From contig JAJTUP010000033.1 of NCBI GenBank assembly GCA_021399435.1, forward strand, positions 682,001-746,000: 64,000 bases of DNA, in the 5' to 3' direction. Made by a program: the position numbers and the translations under genes. How positions within the stretch are numbered: the first letter of the stretch is position 1; each line of letters starts with the position of its first letter. The DNA is from Diaporthe sp. PMI_573. Its lineage: Eukaryota; Ascomycota; Sordariomycetes; Diaporthales; Diaporthaceae. Under the pieces are notes generated by a model. It was given only the letters and a program-made list of their open reading frames with translations, had not been told where the DNA came from and made no database searches. Positions 42,894 through 54,070 of the stretch are shown here, in pieces.

Positions 42894-44409
42894 AGGCTGT
42901 AGGCTTTCGTGTCAGATTGGCGTTGACCCTGACCAAGGATTTGGATTGCATTACATCGCAGCGCATCGCATCGCATCGCAACTCAACTCAGAATGCAAAT
43001 TGAAAGCGCAGGCAACAAGCTGACCATGCCTGAGTGAAGGCTCTTTTCCTTTTTGGGCTCGGGAATGATGGCACTCGTCCGGGCACCCGCCCGACAGTTA
43101 CCCGGATCCCGGGCATCGGGCCCCCCCTCCGACCTCCACGAGGTTGCTGCATTGTGCTTCAACAGTCGGCACGATCCATACTTCTACAGCGTGTGCACGT
43201 AAGCCCTAGGCTTTGGCTGGCTGAACATATCAAGGATGAACCCGCAGTACGGACGAGGACGGGATGAACCCGCGCAGAATGACGGTAATAAGGGGGGGGT
43301 GTGGTTCTGGCCCCAAGGCGTCGGGGGATCGACGCGCAAGCGGTATCCCTGGGCCCCTAAGATCTGGCCCCATATCAGGGGAGCAGCCTTGGCACAACAT
43401 GTAATTTACAGCGCCTCCACCTGAGACCAGACGCCCATGGGAACTGCACTTGCCGTACTGAACTTGTCAATCTACAGCGAGTCTGGCTGGTTCATGGTCT
43501 ACTAAGATGTTCTGCCATGTATTTTTTACGACAGGCGACCTGGCTGCCTGACATGACATGCGCGCCCAGCAAGCAGCAGGGGCTGAGCTCTGTGCAAGCA
43601 CGCCAGTAGGTAGTCTAGAGACCACAGTATCCCCCTCCCAAGAGTTTTGCTGTCGCTGGGCGTCGCTTCCAACAATCTCCCTACCGCCGCCGCCGCCGCC
43701 GCCAAGGTACGGGCAGGGTCACCATGCATTGGGATGGGACGCAAGTGCAATGCGCCACCCTCGCCGCCAACTCAGCCTTATTTCCCCCATTTCCCGGGCC
43801 CAGCTGAGCTGACTGTGTCGCCCATCAGCCGTCGCCGTTGCCGTCGCCATCACCACCACCACCGCAGGCCCCTGGACATGGCCGGAAGTCTGCCTCGTCC
43901 TGTCTCCTTGTCCAACAGACCAAGAAACGACCTGGATAGCCCCATCGACCGGCCCGTCCTGCACTGCGAGACTGCGTGCCTACAGGGTCTCCATCCCGGC
44001 AGTCAGCTTGACCACTCGAAGCTGCCCGCGCTGTTGTATTGAAGGATCCACGGTGGGGAGGTGATCATCAGTCGGTCCCATCATCTTGGTTCCTTAATAA
44101 ATCGTCGAGCTCCTTGTCGTCGGCTTCGTTCCTCGCTCTGCTTGCGCGGTCAAAGTCTCGCCACTTTAAATCCCCCGCGGATCCGATCGACAACGAGAGC
44201 GACAGCGACCTCGACCGTGGCCTCGCACGAGACGCCAGCCAGGCAAAGACAGCCTCGTCTCTCCGCCCAGTCCTGGCCATAGCACCCATTCTGCGCACGG
44301 GACAGTTATAACATACTTTACCACACTATACTTACTACACTGCCACTGTACCGCCCAACACTGCACCACATCGGGCCTTGGACAGGTCGGCGCGTCGACA
44401 CCCGCCAAG
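42894..44409. other. Intergenic DNA before the Sel1-repeat gene
   Basis: 1.5 kb without a supported gene. It contains GCATC repeats near 42963-42978, a G run at 43290, a CCG-type repeat at 43682-43702 and CT-rich promoter-like DNA from about 43,780 to the next ATG. Confidence 0.5.
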
Positions 44410-46802
44410 ATGGGTCTGAGAGACATCCTAAAGAAGAAGGACAAGATCGAGGACAGTAGCGACGACAGCAAGAGGGAAGATGCCGTCAACAATCTACAGG
44501 CCCCAGAGTTCACCTTCATCCGTTCCGATACACACTCGCACGAGGTGATACATCCGCCGAGCGATCCAAATAGTCAAAATGCCAGCCACGAGAACGTGAA
44601 CTTCCTCAGCGCAAGTGATGCTCAGTATGCCGGGGGCGCGGGAGGAGCGTCGCGGCCACGTCGCATCTCGGACGCCTTCAAGCCTCGCTCCAGAGGCTCG
44701 TCGGCCTCCGGCAGGCCAAGCAGCATGCCAGCGCCCGACAAGGGCGGCCCCAGCCGTCGCATCTCGCAGCGCCTACACCTGAAGCGCTCCCCTGCTAGCT
44801 CCGAGAATGTGCCCGAAAACCTGCCCGAGATCGTCGTCGCTGGAGGAGAAGAGGACGCCGAGAAGCAATGGGAGAAGCGTGCGACGATCCTCGCCAAAAC
44901 AGCCAACGAGAACGAGCTGCAACGGGGCCGTCCCGCCAGCCCCACCACGGACCCCTACGTCGCTGCTGGGATCCAGGGCGGGCTGGGGAGCATGCGGATC
45001 AGCAACGAGCAGAGACAAAGCAATGCTGTGGCGAGTTCGCCAGCCATCGACGCCGACATCCAGGAGGCCATACGCCTGCACGAGGAAGGAGAGCTGAAGG
45101 AGAGCACCAGGCTGTTTGGCATCTTGGCTGATCCGAACGGGGCAAACAACCCGCTGAGCCAGGTGCTCTATGGTCTCGCGTTGAGGTGAGTAGTCTGTCG
45201 TATCGCGTGGCTGCGTTTCCGGCGGCCACGGCTGCCATGCCGCAGCCGCACCACGATGCACACGTCACCCATGGACTTTGCCCCTCACCTTCTGCCGGCC
45301 ACTTGCCGAAGCCACACTGACTCTTCCAGGCACGGATGGGGCTGCGAGCCGATTCCCGAAAAGGCAGTCTTCTACCTTTCTGCTGCCGCCAAGAACGCCG
45401 CCGATGTCGAGAGCCTGGCTCTGCAGGCCGGCCTCAAGAAAGGCGGTGCGGCCAAGGGAGAACTGGTCCTGGCCATCTTTGAGCTGGCCAATTGTTTCCG
45501 TCAGGGCTGGGGCATCGACAAGGACCCGATTGCTGCTAAGCAGGTATGTGATTTCCATGTTCGGCCAGCACTGACAAGATGCCATGCTTGGGTTCGCGCC
45601 CCTTGGGCCGGAAACAGAGAGGCATGGTGCACGACGCGACAGCGGGTGTGGTCGTGGCATTGGGCATGCAAGCATGCGGGCGTTTAAGACTTAGCTGTGG
45701 CTGATTTATATCTTTGGCAGTACTATGAAACAGCTGCAAACCTCGGAGACACGGGTGAGTCGAATCCTATCAAAGCCCAATTCGCTGGCTTGCCCGATGA
45801 TGCCCTACATGGACAGGAAGCTGATCCGTCGCCCTCGAACAGATGCCATGAACGAGGTCGCATGGTGCTATTTAGAAGGGTTTGGTTGCAAGAAGGACAA
45901 GGCAAGTCTTCTACAGCCGTCCGCTGCCAGTCGGTTCTCAAATTAAACCCCTTGAACCCTGCCAACAACCGAAATGGCCCGGAGCCTTGAGCCTCATGGC
46001 TGCGGCTGACGCAACTCATGTGTCCTGCTGCACGCCATGCCGGATCAGAATCCAACTCGTTGGATCCTCTCGGGCATCAACGAGGCGGCCGCTCTTGGGA
46101 GCAGGTCTGGCCCTTGTCGCAAGGCTCACTCAGTCCCCGCACGCAGCTGCTGAATCGTCAGACGCACGCAAAGTTAAATGAGGCTGACAATGACAACCCT
46201 ATAGTATTCGGCCGCCAAGTACTACCGTTTGGCCGAGAAGAACGGTAACAAAACGCTGGGAAATTCTTGGTAAGTCGTCGCTTCCTTTCTCTTCCGACCG
46301 CCCTCTGCTTCGTGCCCTATTCCACAGAGTGAACAAAGACACCCAATCTGCGGCTTGGCCTAGACCAGTCGACTCCCCGGGCTTCAGACCGACTGGCCAA
46401 TTAAACCCTCGATACGCCGCAAGTGTCTTGACTGGCCCACAGCCGGGAGCTCAAGCCTTCTCGATCTTCTGATCTCCAACCTGGTCCTACTGCACTACTG
46501 GCCATCGTGCTACAGAGGGCCCTATGCACGACAAGGGCGTCGAATCTGGCTTGTGCCGCCCCGGTCCAGCCGGCTGTCTGCTTCTCGTTCCCCGCGACGA
46601 TGTTAGCTGCTGGCCTTCTGGCGCACTTGCGTGTAGACCAATTTGAAGATGGCACAGCAAATACCACTCCTAACGCCACCCTCATTGCATCGGCCTTGGA
46701 AACTCACTGCTTATCTGGGAGAGCGGTCCCATGCTAACAGTGTCGTGTAGGATCTGGAAAGACAAGTACAACCCTGAAAACAGGAAAAATGGCAAGAAAT
46801 AG
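44410..46802 (+). CDS. Sel1-repeat protein (Nif1/Dsf2-like)
   Basis: Six exons: 44410-45185, 45330-45543, 45721-45754, 45843-45901, 46205-46269 and 46751-46802, giving 399 residues. Introns are 144, 177, 88, 303 and 481 nt. Intron 4 has a GC donor (GCAAGT); the last two are unusually long. After a disordered Ser-rich N-terminus come Sel1-type repeats: QVLYGLALR/HGWGCEPIPEKAVFYLSAAA, LAIFELANCFRQGWGIDKDPIAAKQ/YYETAANLGD, and AMNEVAWCYLEGFGCKKDK/YSAAKYYRLAEKNGNK. The C-terminus is NSW/IWKDKYNPENRKNGKK. Splice phases agree throughout. The layout resembles the fission yeast cell-cycle regulator Nif1 and yeast Dsf2, but that function is inferred. Sel1 repeats act as protein-binding scaffolds. Confidence 0.82.
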
Positions 46803-49800
46803 AAGTCGAGCCGTGGCTCTGCCACGCTGCCGTACTTGACGAAGCGGGTCGGAATCTCCAAGGATCTGCCTCTGTGTCACGGCTCCCCTATGGCACGATA
46901 GACCAAGGGGGGGCGGACATGAGGAGGGACAGACAGAGGGTCCGAGGCTGGGCCGTGTCTGGGACAAACGCCCGGATGAAGCCGAGCTGGCATTCGACAA
47001 CGTTGGTGTTCCTCCGGCATCAAGATTGCGACCGCGTTAGCCCATGGCACTCCTTCCATCCATTCGTGTCATCATGATGCAGTAACACGATAGGGGCCCA
47101 ATGGCATCACGGTCACCAGTTTCGCGGGTCCAACGGGAGTTGGAAAGGGGGGGGAGTTAATGCTTGGGGTTGAAATGCAAGTGTGCCTTGGGGACAGGCG
47201 ACGTAACCAAGCTACTGCACCGTGGCCCGCGGGGAAGCGGGTGCGCCTTGCTGGTTCTCGAGCTTGGAGCTCGGGGCTGGTGCTGCCCTCTCATCACAAA
47301 CGACTGAGAGGGCGTGCCCGGAAGCGACCAGCATCAGTGGGGCTGACTTTCGAGATTGACTACAATTCAGGTATATATTTGCCAGCCTCTGGCAATTTGG
47401 GGCTTAGCGGAAGAGCTCATGTTGCTCTTCGGAGAGACCCCCTGTTTACTCCTCCGTTCGCTGTTACTTGATTGAACCTGGTGATCTCCCGGTGGGCTGC
47501 GGGAGTCATAACAACCACCAAACAGCCTTGCGTGTGTCGTCGGCCCGTATTGCTCGCGCCATCCTGCCTGCATGGTCAGCGGCGAAGCAGGCAGGTGAAC
47601 AGCCCAATCTGACGAGGCATTGATCTGCGTCCAACCATGGTCAGTGTGCCGTGCCCGGGAGGGCAGTTCTGCCATGTTTCAACCATACTGCTAGCGGCCA
47701 CCATTACTGTTGTCGTTGTCGTTGCTGCTGCTGCTGCATCACCATCCGGCTCGCGCCTAAATATGACGGGCGCCGTGATGCGCTTTCGGGCCAACACACT
47801 GCTTAGTCGCAGCCCGCGCGGGTCAGCTGACGGGTGGATGGGCCTCTGAGCCCAGATGCTTGATTCGAAATTAGAAAGAAGGATTACAGGAGGTTGGTTT
47901 TTCGGGGACACTGCGATGGCCCTGCTACAAGCCGCAACTATCTGCTGCTGTTGCTGATTCCATGCTGTCCACTGGGAAACAAGGCAGCGAGTGCTCGGTG
48001 ATCCAATACTTTCATTGTGCGCTTTTGCTGACTTAAAAGTGGCACTACAACGCTACGGTTACGATGTGCCATTCCGAGAAGCCTCGTGCATCTCGACGGG
48101 GGATAGGCGAGGTCATCTGCGTGCATGGGACTCTGGGCAGTTTAAATAGTGAGCATGTCGGCTTGCCTGGCAGGTTGGCTGCTGGTCCCCTGAGCGGGTC
48201 ACTCAACGGCCCAAGGTGAGGCCGGATCGAGATCTGAGCTGGGGGCCATAATCCCGAAAAGGTCGAGGCCCTTTGTGTGACTTTTGACATCTGTCTCGTC
48301 CTCAAGCCGGGCCTCGAGTGTTTAATCCTGGCCGCGGCCTCGCAGCATCTCCTGACCGACCCGTCGTTCGCCGTCTGCAAATCACTGCAAAGCAGGACAC
48401 TCATCTGACAGATGGCTGATGCCCAATGCCAACTCGATCGATCTTGCTCCCGCTCGGAGCCTAGGAACAGGAGTGGCCGGGGTGTTGGTGGTTGGCACCT
48501 CTTCTTTTTTAGGCACAACAGGCAAGAGAGACCAGTCCAGGTGTGTGTCACCGAGGTCATCCGTACCGCACCACCTAGCCGAACGTATGACAGGACCGCG
48601 CCGCCCTCCCGCTTTTTGCACGGCGGGTCGGCCGGTTGAGACAAGGCCAATGGGAGCTCCAGCTCCCGCACCCCGCGTCACCAGTATTCCAGTGCACCAT
48701 TACACCGTACTCGCAGTAGCGCGAGGTCAGCACAAGGAGGCCCAACCCATGATCTAGCTCTGGCCCATGGTGTTCCGAGGTACAGCCAACGGAGGGGGCC
48801 GCCAATGAAATGAGGACCAAGTTGGGCGCGCAGTAATGGCTTTTGAGCGAGCCATGACCCTGCTGAGCAGTACATGATTGCCGGTGACGAGTATACATTT
48901 CACATCAAACGTTGGGGGAGATGGACGAATATGTCAACACACGTCTGGGGAATGGGGAGGAGGGCTCCATGTGTCATATTTAGCTCGAGAACTCTAGCTT
49001 TCATCATCATCACGACATGCGTTCGTCCCAGAGCGCATCTCCGATTCCAAAAATCCCAGCACAACAGTCTATAGTCGTGCTGAGTGCAGCTGATCCTCGA
49101 AACGCCTCAATGCCGCCCTAGCCATCTCACCATTGTCCACCAACCTGTTCCACCGTCAACCTTCGTCCGCCATCCTCCCCTGCACAAAGCTGCCCACTCA
49201 TCCAATCGCTCCAGGGGAAACAAGTTAGGAAAGTGGTCGACAAATGAGATGCTTTGATCGTAGAGAGTGACTGTGTGCGTTGTCGTGAGACGCTTGCTTT
49301 GTTTTTGTATGTGTCGAGGACAACTCGCCGGGACCACGTCATGCCCTTGTTTGGTGTCGGGAAGTATCGAGGTACAAAGGACCAGTCTTCCTTCCTGTAC
49401 GGGTTGCCTGCCGTGTTCCCTTCTCTCCCTCCATCCGGGAGCATTCAAGTCATGACCTGCTCAAATCTGGGGTCTTCGCCGTGAAGATTCGGATTCCGTC
49501 TCCTCGAGGCTCTCTGTACTGTCGTTGCCGCGGTCCTAAACAGACAATTGGCCGTCCCATGTCCCAAACCAGCCCATGCAACTGTTGAAATGTTCGGCGC
49601 GCTGCCATAACCAAGATAAGAAGCCCCAAGACCCACCGCCCAATGATTCCCGTTCCCAATATGTGAGACAAGACAAATACAACTAAGAATAAAACCAAGC
49701 AAACATGTGTGTTGGGGGAAGTGTGTGCAGTGAAATTCCAAACGCTCGCTCGCCTGCTGAAAATTCAATCGCTTAAATCAAGAAACAAGTCAAGGGAAAC

Positions 49801-50182
49801 AAGTCAAGGCAAACTGAAGCAAGACAAAATCAAAACCAAAAAAGTGAAAAGAAAGAAAAGTATGAAAAAGGAAATGATAAAAAAAAAGCGAGGAAAAGAA
49901 ATCGCTATCAAGTAACAAGGACTTCAGTGCAAAGCCGAGAATAGACAGTGGCAATCTTTGTGTGTGCGTGAGCACAAGAGTATGTAGTCGCTGCGCGGGA
50001 GCGCGTCGAAGAAGTGTATATGTGCGGCGATAGCTTCAATACAGACTTGCAATGCTGGCTGGCTGGCTCGAGATGAAACAAGCATATGTAGCGGAGATGG
50101 TTCTGGTCTATGATCGTGATATTTCGTTGGTGCTTCGACGCACGGGCGAATCGTTGGCGTGAATTCGTCGTTATTTCATCAA
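46803..50182. other. Gene-free stretch, Sel1 gene to bZIP gene
   Basis: 3.4 kb with only short, unrelated frames on both strands. It contains a G run near 47150, a TTGTTGTCG/CTG-rich patch near 47705-47735 and a strongly A-rich + strand block at 49770-49915. That block becomes the T-rich 3' flank of the bZIP gene. No gene is supported. Confidence 0.5.
49770..49915 (-). other. T-rich 3' flank of the bZIP gene
   Basis: The + strand is almost purely purine with many A runs; read in the sense of the bZIP gene it is a U-rich stretch beginning about 270 nt past the stop codon. Its composition is unlike the GC-rich surroundings. It may be part of the 3' UTR or a polyadenylation region. Confidence 0.45.
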
Positions 50183-52206
50183 TCATGCTGTGGCAGTCTT
50201 GCCGTGGCTGTTGTTGTCCGAACCGCTGCACTCGGCCACCATTTTCGCAAATGATCGTACCACGTCACCGGGGATCTGATCCCACAAAAGAGACCTCGTG
50301 TATACCTCAGCCTTGCTCTCAGTCCTCATAGAGGCGAGAGCCTGTGCTAGGTTCTTCCTGCCCTGGCTGGTAGACTTCTCTGCGGGGGCATTCTGGAGGA
50401 AGTCATGCGAGTTCACACCTTCATACTGGGCCGGAGTCAGACCAAAGAGCTGCTCGTTTTGCTGCTCCTGGGTCGGCTGGGTGAGGCTGTCCGACAAGTC
50501 CCCAAGCATCGAGGGAGCCACGCCGTCAAGGCCACTGCCCAGGACAGGCATCGACGCCGTAGGTACCGAAGCCCACGATGTGCCCGTTGGTTGAGGAGCC
50601 ATGGACTCCATGCCGCCGGAAGCAGATTGCGCCACACCCGCGTCCTTGAGCACGTTTTCAAGGATAGAGGCTGAGGCGGCGCGGACATCCTCGGAGACGC
50701 GAGGAACGTTGGACTGGCGGTTGGAGAGGACGAATGCGCCGACGAGGAAAAGCATGAAGAGCAGGCCGCCTTGGGTCGCAGGCTTCTCAACATCGCCCGA
50801 GACATTGGCCTCTGACTTCTTGGTGGACACAATCTGCATCTCTTGCTTGACCTCGGGCTGCTCCATGGGGAACTCTGCGCCGAACAAGCCCATGCCGTCC
50901 CAAGGGCCATCCATTGTCATCCCCTCCATGTCGCCGAAGGCTGCACCGGTGAAGGCCTGATTGGCCATACCATTTGCCTGGGACATGGCTGCACCCTCCA
51001 GGGCCTGAACATGGTTGCTGAGGACGCTGACCTTCTTGCGCAGCTCACCAGTCTCAATGGTGTGCGTGCGGACCATCTCCTCCTTCTCGAATTTGAGCTG
51101 TTCGATAAGCTGGACGTCTTGCTGCTTCTCGCGCATCATCTGTTCCATCTGGAGACGCATCTGCTCCATGTCTGCCTCCAAGTCGCCAATGATGGAGGTG
51201 AACTGCTTCTTCTCATCTTCGAGCCGTTCGGTATGCATCTTCTTCCTCTGTCTCGAGTCGAGTCTGCGGAGGGCGTTAGTGTACCATACTATCAACGGGG
51301 ACGGGAGTTGTGCACAACTCACGCTGCCTGCCGGTTGCGCAGTAGCCTCTTCTGCTGCTTCAGCTCCTTGATCTCAGTCTCATCGGTCGACTGGGCTATC
51401 AAGGTGTCGATGTTATTGAGCGTGCGCTCGGCTGGGATGTCGAAACGCGCATTCTTCTTGCGGATGCCATCGCCTCTCCTCAGCTCGTTGTGCGACCTGA
51501 TAGTGGGGCTGTCGTTCTTGGGGTCCTTGAGACCAGTCATCCAGCCATCCTTTGAGGCGGACTGCTGCATGGGATGGCCATTGACGGGTGGGAACATCGG
51601 GACCTGGTTCGCCGGGTTGCTAAAGGGGGTCTGGCCCTGTATCTGTGGGCGTTGGAAGGGGATCCCGGCAGTGTTGTTGTGACTGCTGTTGTTGTTGCTG
51701 TCGTACTCGGCCGGAAGGCCGTCAAACTGCGCCATAGGGGTGCAGGAACCGGAGTTGCTCATGGACCAGGGGTTGGTAGGTTGAGCAACGAAGGGCTGAG
51801 GTTGAGGCTGCTGGTACTGATGTTGGTCCATGCGATAGAATGGGTTGTTGCTGTTAAGGTGCTGAGGCTGTGCTTGAGGCTGGGGCTGATGCTGAGACTG
51901 TTGTTGTTCCATCTGGTTGTCCATGAAGGGGTTGTTGGACATCTGGGATGGGTTTGACTCCATGTCAACAGCGGTCCATGGCTCATTCTTGGGCGAGAAA
52001 AGCGAAGTCGACACAGCAAAAGACTCTCTCCTGCTGTCGGCCATGTTGGGTGACATCTCGAGGCCCGAGTCCATGGCGTTCTGGTCGAGAATGCTGTCGT
52101 CTAATATACAGTCCTCGTCATCAAAGTATTTTTGTTGTGCGTGTGCGGTGTCTACCGTCAGCCCAGAGTGCCGGTAGTAATTTTGCATCTGCAATGTCGA
52201 GACCAT
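50183..52206 (-). CDS. bZIP transcription factor with a putative transmembrane segment
   Basis: Two exons on the minus strand, 51323-52206 and 50183-51263 (GT-AG intron of 59 nt, CTAAC branch, splitting Ala295 in the basic region), giving 654 residues. The joined basic region has the bZIP signature Asn291-x7-Arg299 (NRQAALDSR) followed by RKK. It is followed by heptad-rich helices (LEADMEQMRLQMEQMMREK ... LKFEKEEM ... LRKKVSVLSNHVQALE). The N-terminal half is Gln/Asn/Pro-rich and probably activating. At about residues 459-475 a hydrophobic run (GGLLFMLFLVGAFVLS) is flanked by polar sequence, leaving about 180 residues after it. This recalls ER-tethered bZIP factors such as ATF6 or OASIS; no particular fungal orthologue is claimed. 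Target genes are unknown. Confidence 0.85.
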
Positions 52207-53672
52207 GGTGGTCTCTCAAGACTCTCTATTGGGCCTGAACAGGGCTGCCAGTTTTGACCTATGGGGACGATGTCTTGGTCGTACCGGAGACAAAGACTCT
52301 CTGTCTGTGGTGATGATATGCGAGGGTTAGTCTTGTGAGGGCTGGTTGGATGAGACGAGGTGATGAGAGGGGGGGGTGTGAGTTATGTATACACAGTGAC
52401 GTTGATGAAGTTCTCATGGATGGTTATATTTTTGGAAGAGCCTGGGGCTCGCGCTGTGGGTGGAATCAGAGTGTGGGCTTTCTGGGTTCCTTTCCCGGGC
52501 GGCAAGCCTGGGTGTAGTGCAGAGAGTGTGTGGGGATTTTTCGATTTCGAAATTTCCCGGGAGAGAGCCAGACCTTCTGGGGATGGTTGTGTGACGGGGG
52601 CCCGTTGAAATGCTCGCCAAGTAGCTGCTAGGACTTCTCAAGATTTTCTCGGACACACAACAGACGTGCAGAGAAATGTGGAACAGAAAGAAGAGAATAT
52701 GCGAGGGAGGGGGGTATGGTGTCCAAGAATCTGGGGAAAAGAACAGGTGAGGGGGGGAGGGGAGGGGGTAAGCAGGAGGGACAGAAACGTCAAGCAGGGT
52801 GAGTGGTTGATGCCCCGGGGGGGGGACCCGGGTGGTCGGCCAGGACCACTATCGGGACCACTCAACAGGGCCCGTACTCAGCGCCGAGGCAATACTCAAT
52901 ATCCAGACAACAGGCCCAGGATGCTGACACACAGTAGACCGCCCAGGTCCGCAACAAGAACGAGGGCAAGGAGCAGTTGTGGCGAGTGACATGAGCAGGA
53001 ATCACCAGGAATAGACTGGAAATGGGCGCGGCGGACGCGTGTGTTATTGGTGGGCATGGGAGCGAAGATGGGAGACGGCAGGAAAAAGTGCAGCACTGAC
53101 CACGATAGTTCTGCAATATTCAGCCAGGGAGAGCGAGGTCCGGAGACTGGCGACCGGGAACTGATGCTGTTCGTGCGGCGACGGTGAGCTGGGCCGGGCA
53201 GGAGGCAGTCTGATGTCAAGTAAAGCCACGGACGAGGCGAGGCGAGGCGTGGGGTGGCGGGCAGGAGGCAACGCGACGATGATATGTGATGTGATGTGAC
53301 TTGATGTGGTTTGAAGTAGGTGATGGATGGTCTCGACTATCTCAGACAGAGCGTCGAAGAGGACGAGGACAGAGAGGGTAATGAAGGGCGCGGCGGTTGT
53401 GTTGCTGAGACTGTTGACGGAACTGCCGACCTTGGAGCACGAGCAGGCGTTGATGATGTTTTGAATGGTGGCAGTCGGGGTTGGGAGAGGACGGTGGAGG
53501 GGCAGCTTGGATTTGTACCCCCTCGAAGACGCAAGCTGGGCGTTGGTTTGATGAAGAGGGAAGAGAGCTTGGAGGTGGGCACGAGTGTGTGACCAGGGTC
53601 GGCCGTTGGGTATGGATACCACAAGATGGCGCACAGGGCAGGCAGGGCAGACAAGAAGACGGGAGGAGAGGA

Positions 53673-53676
<4 letters not shown>

Positions 53677-53706
<30 letters not shown>
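53677..53706. repeat. AG dinucleotide microsatellite (15 units)
   Basis: Perfect (AG)15, equal to (CT)15 in the sense of the bZIP gene, about 1.5 kb upstream of its start codon. Such tracts are common in fungal promoters. Confidence 0.93.
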
Positions 53707-53712
<6 letters not shown>

Positions 53713-54030
53713 CGTGGGAGGTACGTACCGAGGGCAGGTACGGTGCAGTGATGTGTACTACGGTACATGCTACCTTGGGTAGTGTAGTAGTCTGCCATCC
53801 AAGGTGGGGTACGGAATGATGCTCCCTCGCAGAGGTCCAGTGGGTGATTGAGCCGGAGCGGCGGACAGGGTGCCCGCCGTCCCAGGGCTTCCCAGCGATG
53901 CCGTCCCGATTGGGACTCCGTTTCCACCGTCGAGGGCAATGCGCAAATCCCAAATCCCCAATAGCCCACATGCGAATACTGTGTGTGTGTCCGAGTGGGT
54001 TCGCCCGATGCTTTGCAAATCCCATCATGC

Positions 54031-54070
54031 ACTCACTCACTCACTCACTCACTCAATCACTCATTCATTC
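54031..54070. repeat. ACTC tetranucleotide microsatellite
   Basis: Six perfect ACTC units (54031-54054) followed by degenerate AATC/ATTC units. An AAGTC-type repeat is nearby at about 54209-54233. Confidence 0.9.
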
